A stretch of DNA of 36,053 nucleotides, taken from assembly GCA_035709005.1 (NCBI GenBank), contig DASTFB010000056.1, positions 1 through 36,053 on the forward strand. The letters are read 5' to 3'. Shown here piece by piece: positions 22,548 to 30,358 of this stretch (positions within the stretch are counted from its first letter, which is position 1; each line of letters opens with the position of its first letter). Under the pieces are notes generated by a model. It worked only from the letters and a program-made list of their open reading frames with translations. It was not told the DNA's origin and did no database searches. This DNA comes from Candidatus Methylomirabilota bacterium (lineage in GTDB: Bacteria; Methylomirabilota; Methylomirabilia; Rokubacteriales; CSP1-6). Both the position numbers and the translations under genes were made by a program.

Positions 22548-24228
22548 AAAACGCCGGGCGCTCCACGTAGCTGCCCCACACCGCGCGCAGGGCGGCGACG
22601 ATCTCGCCCAGTGACGCGCGGGCCCGCACCAGCTCGATGGTGATCGGCATCAGATTGACGTCCGGGCTCTGCGCCTCGGCTCGCAACCGGTCGAGCAAGG
22701 CGGCCACGCGCCGGCCGTCGCGGCGCGCCCGCACGGCCCGGAGGCTCGCCACCTGGCGCGCCTCGACCTCGGGGTCGACGCGATGAATCTCGAAGCTCGC
22801 CGCCTGCGGGGGCTCCACGTAGCGGTTGACGCCGACGACCACGCGCTCGCCGGAGGCCCGGGCCCGGGCCTCCTCCCAGGCCGAGTCGGCGATCTCGCGC
22901 TGGAAGTATCCGTCCTCCAGGGCCTTCACCGTCCCGCCGAGGGCGTCCACCTTGGCCAGGATCGCGAACACCGCCGTCTCGAACCGGTTGGTCAGCGCCT
23001 CCACGTAATACGAGCCGCCGAGGGGGTCCACCACGTCGGGAATCCGGGTCTCCTCGGCCAGGATCTGCTGGGTGCGCAGGGCGACCTTCATGGCCAGCTC
23101 GGAGGGGATGGCGTAGGCCTCGTCGAGCCCGTTGGTGTGCAGGGACTGGGCGCCTCCCAGCACCGCCGACAGCGCCTGGAGCGCCGTGCGCACGACATTG
23201 TTGAGGGGCTGGGCCTTGGTCAGCGTGGCGGCCGCCGTCTGGCAGTGGAAGCGCAGGCGCATCGATTCCGGCCGGGCGGCACCGAAGCGTTCCTTCATGA
23301 GGCGGGCCCAGATGCGACGGGCCGCGCGGAACTTCGCGACCTCCTCGAAGAAGTCGGCCTGGGCCACGAAATAGAAGGCCAGCCGGGGCGCGAAGGCGTC
23401 GACGGGCACACCGGCCCGGGTGACCTCCTCCACGTAGGCGATGGCGTTGGCCATCGTGAAGGCCACCTCCTGGACCGAGGTCGCTCCCGCCTCCGAGATG
23501 TGATAGCCGCTGATGTTGATGGGGTTGTAGCGGGCCATGCGCTGGGCGCAGAACACGATCATGTCCCGGACCAGCCGCAAGGAGGGGCGGATGGGGAAGA
23601 TCCACTCCTTCTGCGCCATGTACTCCTTGAGGATGTCCGTCTGGCAGGTCCCCGACAGCGCGTGAAGGTCGTGGCCGCGCTCCTCGGCCAGCGCCACGTA
23701 CATGGCCAGGAGGATCCAGGCCGCGGGGTTGATGGTCATGGACACCGAGATCCGCTCGAGGTCGACCCCGTCGAACAGCGCGGCCATGTCCTCGATGGTG
23801 TCGACGGCCACGCCCTCCCGACCCACCTCGCCCAGGGCCCGGGGGTCGTCGGAGTCGTAGCCCATCAGGGTCGGCATGTCGAAGTCGACCGAGAGCCCGG
23901 TCTGCCCCTGGGCGATCAGGTAGTGAAAGCGCTGGTTGGTGTCGCTGCCGGTGCCGTAGCCCGCGATCTGGCGCATCGTCCACAGTCGTCCCCGGTACAT
24001 CGTGGGGTAGGGGCCGCGGGTGTAGGGATACTGGCCGGGTAGACCGATCGCCTCCCACGTCGTGTCGGCGATGTCCTCCGGCGTGTAGACGCGCTGTCGC
24101 GGCAGGCCGGACGCGGATCGCCGGTCCGGCCGGGCCTCCGGCTGTCGAGCCAGGAACTCCTCGAGCTCCCGGGCTTCCCACGCGCGGCGCGCCGCCGCCG
24201 CCTGCTCGAGCGTCGTCGGATCAAACAT
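22546..24228 (-). CDS. hcmA: 2-hydroxyisobutyryl-CoA mutase large subunit (B12-dependent)
   Basis: A 560-residue catalytic subunit of a coenzyme B12-dependent acyl-CoA mutase, without its own B12 domain. The TIM-barrel substrate channel shows YPTMYRGRLWTMRQIAG, GQTGLSVDFDMPTLMGYDSD, SVSMTINPAAWILLAMY and NPINISGYHISEAG. Methylmalonyl-CoA mutase has Tyr and isobutyryl-CoA mutase Phe at the RQ(x)AG position; here it is Ile88. At the usually Ala position of GLSV(x)FD it has Asp115. These are the two residues I recall as defining 2-hydroxyisobutyryl-CoA mutase of Aquincola tertiaricarbonis (Ile90, Asp117), with the same offset of two for both. The predicted reaction is 2-hydroxyisobutyryl-CoA to 3-hydroxybutyryl-CoA. 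Its ATG overlaps the ligase stop by eight bases, and the B12-binding subunit is two genes upstream. No MeaB-type chaperone gene is in the window. Confidence 0.87.
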   Translation of the reverse strand: MFDPTTLEQAAAARRAWEARELEEFLARQPEARPDRRSASGLPRQRVYTPEDIADTTWEAIGLPGQYPYTRGPYPTMYRGRLWTMRQIAGYGTGSDTNQRFHYLIAQGQTGLSVDFDMPTLMGYDSDDPRALGEVGREGVAVDTIEDMAALFDGVDLERISVSMTINPAAWILLAMYVALAEERGHDLHALSGTCQTDILKEYMAQKEWIFPIRPSLRLVRDMIVFCAQRMARYNPINISGYHISEAGATSVQEVAFTMANAIAYVEEVTRAGVPVDAFAPRLAFYFVAQADFFEEVAKFRAARRIWARLMKERFGAARPESMRLRFHCQTAAATLTKAQPLNNVVRTALQALSAVLGGAQSLHTNGLDEAYAIPSELAMKVALRTQQILAEETRIPDVVDPLGGSYYVEALTNRFETAVFAILAKVDALGGTVKALEDGYFQREIADSAWEEARARASGERVVVGVNRYVEPPQAASFEIHRVDPEVEARQVASLRAVRARRDGRRVAALLDRLRAEAQSPDVNLMPITIELVRARASLGEIVAALRAVWGSYVERPAF

Positions 24229-25666
24229 GTGTGGTCCCTCGTCGGTAGAGGTCGCGGTCGTCGATCACGCGCCGGGCCTTGAACTCCGTCCGGGGCAGCA
24301 TCCCCGCCGGGAGCAGCTCCACCACCGGACGAACGCCCAGCCGGGCCCGCAGCCGCTCCGTCATCGCGGCGCGCAACCGCTCCTGGGCAGCCGGCGCGCC
24401 GTGGCTGGCGGCGTACTCGGCGCGGACGAGCAGCTCGTCCATGGTCTCCCGGCGGGACACGATGACCCTGAACTCGCCGCCGAAGCCCTCGATGGCCCGC
24501 AGCGTGTCCTCGATAGCGCTCGGGTAGATGTTCTCGCCGCGGACGATGATCATATCGTCCAGGCGACCGTAGAGGCCATGGGGCAGCCTCGGGTAGGTGC
24601 GGCCGCACGGGCACGGCGCGTCGCTCCAGCGGGCGCGATCGCCGGACACGAGCCGGATCATCGGCTGCGAGGTGCGCTCGAGGTGCGTGTACACCGGCGT
24701 GCCCTCCTCGCCGAAGGGCACGGGCTGGAAGCGCGCGGGATCGCAGACCTGCGTGTACACGAGATCCTGCCAGAGATGCATGCCCGTCCGGTGCCGGCAC
24801 TCGCCGTTCGTCATCCACGGCGTCATCTCCGCCATCGAGCCCATGTCGATGCAGGCAGCCCCGAACGCCTCCTCGATCTGCCGCTTGGTAGCGGGGATCC
24901 CGGCGCCCGGCTCCCCGGAGAAGAGCAGGACGCGCAGGCCGAGTTGCCGGGGATCGATGCCCTCGCGGCGCGCCGTTTCCGCCAAATGCAGCGCGTAGGA
25001 GGGCGTGGCGTAGAGGGCGGTGGGACGGAGGTCGCGGGCCCAGGCCACCGCCATCAGCGTCTGCCCCGCCACGCCGGCGCCGAAGGGGAACATGGTGGCC
25101 CCCAGCCGCTCGCCGCCCTCGAGGGCCCCCCACGAGCCCAGGTAGAGGCTGAAGAACGAGCAGATCATGAACCGGTCGTGCGGGCGCACCCCGGCGCCCC
25201 AGAGGATGCGGGCGTGGGCCTCGCCGATCCGTTCCCAGTCGTCGCGGCCGATGCCGAACACGGTGGGCCGGCCCGTGGTGCCGCTGGTCCCGTGGATGCG
25301 GGCCACGTCGCGAGGCTCGATGCACAGATAGTCGCCGAAGGGCGCCGCCGCAGCCTGGGCCGCGCGCAGCTCCTCTTTCTGCACCACGGGAAATCGCGCG
25401 AGGTCTGCCAGCTCCTCGAGGGTCTCGGGCGAGACCCCGGCTTCAGTCCACTTGCGGCGGTAGAAGGCGCTGCGCTCCCACGCCCACTGCACCTGCCGCC
25501 GGAGCTTGGCCAGAATCAGCGCGTCCCGCTCGGGCGGATCCGCGCACTCGATCTCGGGCAGCCAGTATTCGGCGTCGGGAGCCGGCCGGTAGCCTGGATC
25601 GTAGCGGGGCGGCCAGCGGGTGAGGTCGACGCCCCGCGTGCGGGCGATCGCGGCCAGGTCGATCAT
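24221..25666 (-). CDS. hclA: 2-hydroxyisobutyrate-CoA ligase (phenylacetate-CoA ligase-like)
   Basis: A 481-residue adenylate-forming enzyme of the PaaK-like branch. The phosphate-binding loop is HGTSGTTGRPTVFGI (about 125-139), the later motifs are YTHLERTSQPMIRLVSGDR and YGRLDDMIIVRGENIYPSAIED, and C-terminal FKARRVID carries the Lys near the catalytic site. PaaK has F/T and G around the acyl pocket; this protein has Tyr175 (FFSLYLGSWG) and Ser250 (LLFSGEPG). I recall Tyr164 and Ser239 as the residues that bind the hydroxyl group in 2-hydroxyisobutyrate-CoA ligase; both match with an offset of 11. It lies between the two mutase subunit genes, as in Aquincola. The ATG at 25666 overlaps the hcmB stop (ATGA); a longer upstream reading is non-native Arg/Pro-rich sequence. 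Confidence 0.85.
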   Translation of the reverse strand: MIDLAAIARTRGVDLTRWPPRYDPGYRPAPDAEYWLPEIECADPPERDALILAKLRRQVQWAWERSAFYRRKWTEAGVSPETLEELADLARFPVVQKEELRAAQAAAAPFGDYLCIEPRDVARIHGTSGTTGRPTVFGIGRDDWERIGEAHARILWGAGVRPHDRFMICSFFSLYLGSWGALEGGERLGATMFPFGAGVAGQTLMAVAWARDLRPTALYATPSYALHLAETARREGIDPRQLGLRVLLFSGEPGAGIPATKRQIEEAFGAACIDMGSMAEMTPWMTNGECRHRTGMHLWQDLVYTQVCDPARFQPVPFGEEGTPVYTHLERTSQPMIRLVSGDRARWSDAPCPCGRTYPRLPHGLYGRLDDMIIVRGENIYPSAIEDTLRAIEGFGGEFRVIVSRRETMDELLVRAEYAASHGAPAAQERLRAAMTERLRARLGVRPVVELLPAGMLPRTEFKARRVIDDRDLYRRGTTHV

Positions 25667-26073
25667 CGGGCCAAGCGCGAGCGCGCCGCCGCCCGGACCC
25701 GGCGCACGACGTCGTCGGGTGGCGTGTCCTGGAGGACGACGTCGCGCACGCCCCGGGCGAGGAGGCCGGGCACCTCCTCGTCGGGGATGACCCCGCCCAG
25801 CACGACCGCGATATCCTGAGCGTGGGCCTCGCGCAGGAGATCGAGGATGCACGGCACCAGCGTCGCGTGAGCGCCCGAGAGCAGGCTCACGCCCAGCACG
25901 TCGACGTCTTCCTGCACGGCGGCGGCCACGACCTCCTCCGGCGTGCGGTGCAGCCCCGTGTAGATGACGTCCAGGCCGGCGTCGCGCAGACAGCGCGCCA
26001 CCAGGCGGGCGCCCCGGTCATGGCCGTCCAGGCCCACCTTGGCGATCAACACCCGCGGCCGATGCTCGGGCAT
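25663..26073 (-). CDS. hcmB: B12-binding small subunit of 2-hydroxyisobutyryl-CoA mutase
   Basis: A 136-residue cobalamin-binding protein, the usual size of separate small mutase subunits. The base-off/His-on motif DGHDRG (DxHxxG) lies in KVGLDGHDRGARLVAR, the second motif is SLLSGAH, and the GG turn is VLGGVIPDEEV. It would hold adenosylcobalamin against the large subunit HcmA. First gene of the operon hcmB-hclA-hcmA, overlapping hclA by four bases. The ATG is eight bases after TACAAT and lacks a Shine-Dalgarno, suggesting the operon mRNA has almost no leader. By itself the sequence fits any small mutase subunit; the specific call rests on its neighbours. Confidence 0.88.
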   Translation of the reverse strand: MPEHRPRVLIAKVGLDGHDRGARLVARCLRDAGLDVIYTGLHRTPEEVVAAAVQEDVDVLGVSLLSGAHATLVPCILDLLREAHAQDIAVVLGGVIPDEEVPGLLARGVRDVVLQDTPPDDVVRRVRAAARSRLAR

Positions 26074-26081
26074 CGGCCGCT

Positions 26082-26087
26082 ATTGTA
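26082..26087 (-). promoter_or_regulatory. -10 element of the hcmB-hclA-hcmA operon
   Basis: Minus strand TACAAT, eight bases before the hcmB ATG. No convincing -35 hexamer is seen 16-19 bases upstream, so the promoter may need an activator. Confidence 0.45.
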
Positions 26088-26128
26088 GTCCCGAGCGCGG
26101 GGGGCCGGCGACGGCCAGGACATGAAGA

Positions 26129-26159
26129 TGGAGGGGGGCACTGGACGCGCCCCCCTCCA
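26129..26159. terminator. Strong 11-bp hairpin between the solute-binding protein gene and hcmB
   Basis: TGGAGGGGGGC (26129-26139) and GCCCCCCTCCA (26149-26159) are perfect complements around a nine-base loop. It lies about 150 nt downstream of the minus-strand solute-binding protein gene. No T-run follows on either strand, so termination is only a possibility. Confidence 0.4.
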
Positions 26160-26164
26160 AACCA

Positions 26165-26240
26165 CCCCCACTCAGCCGGGGGGTGACGACCGTCGGAGCG
26201 GTAGCCCCGAGGCTGTGAGGGCGGCGCCCTGATCCTCTAG
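26165..26240. repeat. Intergenic direct repeat, copy 1
   Basis: About 75 bp, begins CCCCCACTCA, has the identical core CGTCGGAGCGGTAGC, continues GGCTGTGAGG, and ends CTAG. It matches copy 2 at 27223-27297 in the same orientation at roughly 80% identity by eye. It lies just 3' of the solute-binding protein gene. Confidence 0.75.
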
Positions 26241-26306
26241 TGCCTAGGCACGGAGGGTCTCGGGCCTTCTTCTCTGCATCGTGAGCCGGCCCAGCTCAAT
26301 GTCCCC

Positions 26307-27029
26307 TTACAATCCGTAGGCCGCGAGAATGCGCGTGAGTGTCCCGTCTCGCTGCATCGCGGCGTAGGCCGCTCGCCATTGCTCGAGATTGAGCCCGGGC
26401 GTGTTTTTCGATGCGGCGATATAGACCGGGGCGGAATCGAGTTTCAGCCCGAACGCTGGTGCACCAGGCAGCCCAAGCTCCATCCAGTTGAATGCGACTT
26501 CGGGCACCGGTGCATACCAGGCATCGATCCTAGCCTCGTGCAACGCGCGCGCGTTCTCGGCCGACGACTTGACGATCACGAGGTTCGTGTAGCCCCGGCG
26601 CTGGAGGTCCTTGACCATCGGTGAGCCGTCGCGCACGCCGATGCCCTTGAGGGTGCGCGCAGCGCCGTCGGTCTCGACCTTGGGCCTGCCCGGTGCGGTT
26701 GCGAAGGCGACATCCATATCGAGGATCTTCTGGACCCACTGATAGTGCGGCTCGCGGGCGGCGGTGCGGGCAAGGGGAAAGATGAGAGTATCGGGACGGG
26801 ACTTAGCTTCTTCCTGGGAGTCTGGCCAACTCTTGCCGTAGATCACAGCGATTTCCGTCCCCAGGCGCTTGGCGATTTCAGACACGATGTCGCGGACGAA
26901 TCCGGCGCGCGGACCTTGCTCGATGGAGAACGGCGGAATGTTGCTCGTGAGCGCGTCGGCGGCGAACGAGGATGTTGTTGCGCAGAAGAATGTTGCGGCG
27001 GCGAATACAACGAAGACACGGTGGATCAT
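26307..27029 (-). CDS. Periplasmic solute-binding protein, polar amino acid type (SBP family 3)
   Basis: A 240-residue periplasmic binding protein. The signal peptide is MIHRVFVVFAAATFFCATTSSFAADA, with cleavage probably after SFA. The mature part has IPPFSIEQGPRAGFVRDIVSEIAKRLG, DTLIFPLARTAAREPHYQWV, LKGIGVRDGS and DAWYAPVPEVAFNW, as in the amino-acid-type SBP_bac_3 fold. AGGAGGG eight bases upstream supports ATG 27029 over the ATG at 27047. No ABC permease or ATPase gene is adjacent, so it is an orphan: a partner encoded elsewhere or a sensor role are both possible. It is flanked on both sides by copies of a ~75-bp direct repeat, and the codon use looks less GC-biased than the neighbours, hinting at transfer as a unit. 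Confidence 0.82.
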   Translation of the reverse strand: MIHRVFVVFAAATFFCATTSSFAADALTSNIPPFSIEQGPRAGFVRDIVSEIAKRLGTEIAVIYGKSWPDSQEEAKSRPDTLIFPLARTAAREPHYQWVQKILDMDVAFATAPGRPKVETDGAARTLKGIGVRDGSPMVKDLQRRGYTNLVIVKSSAENARALHEARIDAWYAPVPEVAFNWMELGLPGAPAFGLKLDSAPVYIAASKNTPGLNLEQWRAAYAAMQRDGTLTRILAAYGL

Positions 27030-27222
27030 GGCGATATCCCTCCTCATCGGTGTTGACCGACGATCGCCAGATGCCCCACGGTCCGACCGGCAGCCAGGCC
27101 GTCGCCGGCGGCGCCCAGTCGCAGTCACGCCACGACGTCCGAGGTTGGACCGTGTCTCCATCTGGTTCAATGATCCACTCGCATCATTTTGGTGGAGCCC
27201 TCGGATGACCGACTCGACGCGC

Positions 27223-27297
27223 CCCCCACTCACCCAGGGCGTGACGGCCGTCGGAGCGGTAGCGCCGCGGCTGTGAGGCGGCGGCGAGGTCCCCTAG
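27223..27297. repeat. Intergenic direct repeat, copy 2
   Basis: Same repeat as 26165-26240, same orientation, with the core CGTCGGAGCGGTAGC and terminal CTAG. Here the CTAG overlaps the stop codon of the outer-membrane protein gene, so the copy sits directly 3' of that gene on the minus strand. Confidence 0.75.
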
Positions 27298-28193
27298 TAG
27301 GTCATGGACACGCCGAGGGTGGCGATGACCTCCGAGCTGTCCCCGTTGTTGACGGCCTCCAGGTTGTCGCCCAGTCGCATGTAGGTGAGGGCGCCCTTGA
27401 GCTGCCAGGCGCCGAACCCGGCCGGGACGAACTTGAGCGGGACGCCCGCCGCCAGACCCGCGCTGAAGTACCCGAAGGTGTCGTCGTCGCCGCCGACGCC
27501 CACGCGCTCGTAGTAATCACTCACGCTCAGCCCGAGCACGATCGGCACGGACAGCGTGACCGGGTAGGCCCCGTTGGCGTTGAACGTGTAGCCGGGGCTC
27601 ACGCCGAGCTGCAGATAGACGCCTTCGTCGAGGCCGCCGTCGGCCTGGCCGTCCGTCTCGAAGGCGAGCAGCACGCTCGGGTTCAGCGCGAACGGGCCGA
27701 GAAGCTTGCTGTCGTTGTAGGCGAGGCCGAGGGCGATCTCCTCCACGGTCGTGAAGAAGCCGTTGGGACTCATGTAGGCCGTGTAGGTCACGGCCGCGGT
27801 GAAATCCTCGAACAGGGTCGCGCCCAGCCTGGCGTAGAAGTCGCTCTCGTACCAGATGCGCGGATCGCCGTTGGGGCCGCCAGTGCCCGTGGGACCGCCG
27901 TGCAGGCTGTTCCAGAGCCCGAGCGTGAGACCGACATTGGTGAGGGGCCCCTGGCCCTCCAGCAGCTTGAAGGTCACGTCGCCGTAAGGCTGCAGGATGA
28001 AGTCCTGATCCTCCTGCAGGATCCCGCGGAAGAAGTAGTGCGTCGTCCAGTCCATGCCCATGCTGAGCGACACGCGGCCCGTGTTGGGCCCCTTGTCCTG
28101 GGCCCTCGCCGCGGCCACGCCCGTCAGCACGACCACCGCCGCCGCCAGCGTGGCGACACCCGCCCGCTGCCACCCCTGTCTCAGTCCTCTCAT
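27294..28193 (-). CDS. Probable outer-membrane beta-barrel protein (TorF/Gcw_chp-like)
   Basis: A 299-residue exported protein. A signal peptide ends at about residue 31 (VAAARAQ). The mature part is made of alternating hydrophobic and aromatic strands separated by Gly/Asn/Asp turns and ends in an aromatic residue (SMTY), as outer-membrane barrels do. The early segment LSMGMDWTTHYFFRGI resembles the start of the TorF/Gcw_chp putative porin family. GGAGG nine bases before the ATG supports the start. The gene is monocistronic in appearance; its 3' end is covered by the direct repeat. Function: channel or adhesion not distinguishable. Confidence 0.7.
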   Translation of the reverse strand: MRGLRQGWQRAGVATLAAAVVVLTGVAAARAQDKGPNTGRVSLSMGMDWTTHYFFRGILQEDQDFILQPYGDVTFKLLEGQGPLTNVGLTLGLWNSLHGGPTGTGGPNGDPRIWYESDFYARLGATLFEDFTAAVTYTAYMSPNGFFTTVEEIALGLAYNDSKLLGPFALNPSVLLAFETDGQADGGLDEGVYLQLGVSPGYTFNANGAYPVTLSVPIVLGLSVSDYYERVGVGGDDDTFGYFSAGLAAGVPLKFVPAGFGAWQLKGALTYMRLGDNLEAVNNGDSSEVIATLGVSMTY

Positions 28194-28417
28194 CGTTCGC
28201 TGTCCTCCTCGTTCCGTTGCGCTCGTGCGTCGCGCACGACGCGCGCACGCGCTTGACCGGCACGGGGCTCAGGAGCAAGCGGCGTGCCGGAGGTGCACCG
28301 AGCGTTTCGTCAACGGCAATTACGACTTGGGACAGCGCCTGACCGGCGCCGCTGCCGCCGGCGCGGGCAGCCGGCTCGGCCGTGCTCAATCAGCGGGCAG
28401 CGGCGGGCGGGGGCCGC

Positions 28418-28795
28418 TCAGGAGCGGCGGGGAAGGCGACAGCTGAGCTTCATGCGATTGGCGGCGATCCAGGCGTAGGCCCGGCGCGCCAGCGGCCGCG
28501 CTCCCGGCAGGTCGAAGGCGTGCCGCAGCCACCGCCATCGCGGCATGCGGGCGAGCAGCTCGGGAACGGCATCGGCGCCGCTCAGGACACGGCCATCGGG
28601 CAGGACGAGCTGCATCGCGGTCAGACAGGCGGCCTCGTCGATCGCAGGGAACCGCGCGCGACGCGCCGGAGAGCGGCAGGGCAAGATCTCGAGCTCGTCG
28701 GCGCCGCTGCCGAGCGCGCGCCGCATCAGCCACAGCGCGCTCGCTCGGCACATGGCGCAGTCGCCATCGTAGATCAGGACGGCGGGGGCCCCCAT
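28418..28795 (-). CDS. DCC-family thiol-disulfide oxidoreductase-like protein (DUF393)
   Basis: A 125-residue protein of the DUF393/DCC family. The defining motif is at the N-terminus, LIYDGDCAMCRASALWL (YDGxCxxC), followed by the family's basic C-terminal half with PRWRWLRHAF and ARRAYAWIAANR. The CxxC suggests a thiol-redox role, but no reaction is established for the family. It overlaps the small membrane protein gene by 22 bases, and is the last of a seven-gene minus-strand run that also contains a two-domain disulfide oxidoreductase. Confidence 0.85.
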   Translation of the reverse strand: MGAPAVLIYDGDCAMCRASALWLMRRALGSGADELEILPCRSPARRARFPAIDEAACLTAMQLVLPDGRVLSGADAVPELLARMPRWRWLRHAFDLPGARPLARRAYAWIAANRMKLSCRLPRRS

Positions 28796-28974
28796 CCGCG
28801 CAGGCTGCGGTAGTAGAGGAGCAGGCCGACGGCCACCGCCGCCGCCACCACCGACTGCAGCAGGTCGGAGGCCGGCCCGCCGGCGACATAGTGCCGGACC
28901 CGCCAGCCGGCATAGAAGAGGAAGAACGCGATACCGGATCCGATGAGGATCCGGTGCGCGGTGATCAGACGCAC
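28774..28974 (-). CDS. Small two-helix membrane protein
   Basis: A 66-residue protein with two hydrophobic segments, GSGIAFFLFYAGW and SVVAAAVAVGLLLYY, and a basic stretch between them. GTG start at 28974, 7 nt after the class III aminotransferase stop, and 22-base overlap with the DCC-family gene. No family recognised. Its tight position suggests it works with the DCC protein, perhaps as its membrane anchor; inference only. Confidence 0.65.
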   Translation of the reverse strand: MRLITAHRILIGSGIAFFLFYAGWRVRHYVAGGPASDLLQSVVAAAVAVGLLLYYRSLRGWGPPPS

Positions 28975-28981
28975 ACCGCGC

Positions 28982-30358
28982 CTACACGCCGAGGACGGCC
29001 TTGACGGCGTCGCGGGTGACGCTGACGGTCCGGTCGACCTCGGCGGCGGTCACCACCAGCGGCGGAGCGAAGAAGATGGTGTCGCCCGGGCCGCCCGGGG
29101 ACTGCACCCGCACGCGGCTGACCAGGCCGCGCTTCATCATCTCGGCTTGCACGCGCGGCCCCACCTTCTGGTCGGCGGGCAGGTGGGCCTTCGTCGCTCG
29201 ATCGGCCACGAGCTCCACGGCCGCCAGCAAGCCCTTGCCGCCCCGGACGTCGCCGACGTTAGGATGGTCGGCGAAGGCCTGCTGCAGTCCCTGATGCAGG
29301 CGCGTGCCCATCCGGGCTGCGTTCTCCCACAGCCGCTCGCGCTCCATGATCTCGATGTTCTTGAGGGCCACCGCGCAGCACGTCGGATGCCCGGAGTAGG
29401 TGAAGGCGTGCATCCACCGATCCTCCGGCTTCACGCCGTCCATGGCGTCCTTGATCTCCCGGCTCACGATGATGCCGCCCAGCGGCAGGTACCCGGACGT
29501 CACGCCCTTGGCGAACGACACCATGTCGGGCAGCACGTTCCAGTGGCCCATGGCGAACCAGCGGCCCGTCCGGCAGAACCCGGTGATCACCTCATCGGCG
29601 ATGAACAGCACCTGGTGGCGCGTGCAGACCTCGCGCACCCGCGGGAAGTAGTCGTCGGTCGGATAGATGACGCCCCCGCCGCCGTGGATCGGCTCGGCGA
29701 TGAAGGCCGCCACCGTGTCCGGACCCTCCCGCAGAATCGTCTCCTCCAGCTCGCGGGCCGCCGCCTGGCCGACCGTCTCGCCGGGGCGAGCGCCCTGGAA
29801 CCGATAGGGGTAGCAGGTCTGCACGTGGACGATGCCCGGCACCCGGGGCTCGAACATCTTCCAGTAGGCGGCCATGCCCGTGGCGCTCATCGATTGCAGC
29901 GTGACGCCGTGGTACCCGTGGTGGCGCGCGATGATCTTCACCTTCTGCGGCTTGCCCCGCGCCTTCCAGTAGAACCGCGCGGTCTTCATCGCCGACTCGG
30001 TGGCCTCCGCGCCCCCCGTGGTGAAGAAGACGGCCTGCATGTTCTCGTAGGCCAGCTCGATCAGCCGCTGCGCGAGGTTGATGGCGGGCAGGTTGGAGGA
30101 GCCCACGTAGCCCGTGAAGTAGGCCAGCTCCTTCATCTGCTTGGCCGCGGCGTCGGCCAGCTCGGCGCGGCCGTGGCCGACGTTGACGTTCCAGAGCCCG
30201 CTGAGGCCGTCCAGGTACTCGCGACCCCCCAGGTCGAACACGGTCGCGCCCTGGCCCCGTACGTAGATCGTGGGCTCGGCGGCGTCGACCGGGTGGTGCA
30301 GCGGGTGGATCAGATGATCCTGGTCGGCTTTGATCAGCTCGGCGGCAGTCATCGCCAT
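28982..30358 (-). CDS. Class III PLP-dependent aminotransferase (omega-amino acid:pyruvate type)
   Basis: A 458-residue class III aminotransferase. It shows LDGLSGLWNVNVGHGR, FFTTGGAEATESAMKTAR (PLP phosphate-binding GG-A), HHGYHGVTLQSMSATG, FIADEVITGFCRTGRWF with the PLP-ring Asp, and SFAKGVTSGYLPLGG with Lys284 forming the Schiff base. This subgroup transfers amino groups from beta-alanine, GABA, taurine or diamines to pyruvate; the actual donor is not readable. ATG 30358 is chosen because GGAGG stands five bases upstream; the upstream TTG 30370 includes that Shine-Dalgarno. The start overlaps the cyclotransferase stop (30349-30358). Confidence 0.9.
   Translation of the reverse strand: MAMTAAELIKADQDHLIHPLHHPVDAAEPTIYVRGQGATVFDLGGREYLDGLSGLWNVNVGHGRAELADAAAKQMKELAYFTGYVGSSNLPAINLAQRLIELAYENMQAVFFTTGGAEATESAMKTARFYWKARGKPQKVKIIARHHGYHGVTLQSMSATGMAAYWKMFEPRVPGIVHVQTCYPYRFQGARPGETVGQAAARELEETILREGPDTVAAFIAEPIHGGGGVIYPTDDYFPRVREVCTRHQVLFIADEVITGFCRTGRWFAMGHWNVLPDMVSFAKGVTSGYLPLGGIIVSREIKDAMDGVKPEDRWMHAFTYSGHPTCCAVALKNIEIMERERLWENAARMGTRLHQGLQQAFADHPNVGDVRGGKGLLAAVELVADRATKAHLPADQKVGPRVQAEMMKRGLVSRVRVQSPGGPGDTIFFAPPLVVTAAEVDRTVSVTRDAVKAVLGV

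Noticed and set aside
22546-24228. Plain methylmalonyl-CoA or isobutyryl-CoA mutase
   Set aside because: The Ile88 and Asp115 pair and the ligase gene inside the operon fit 2-hydroxyisobutyryl-CoA mutase better than either.
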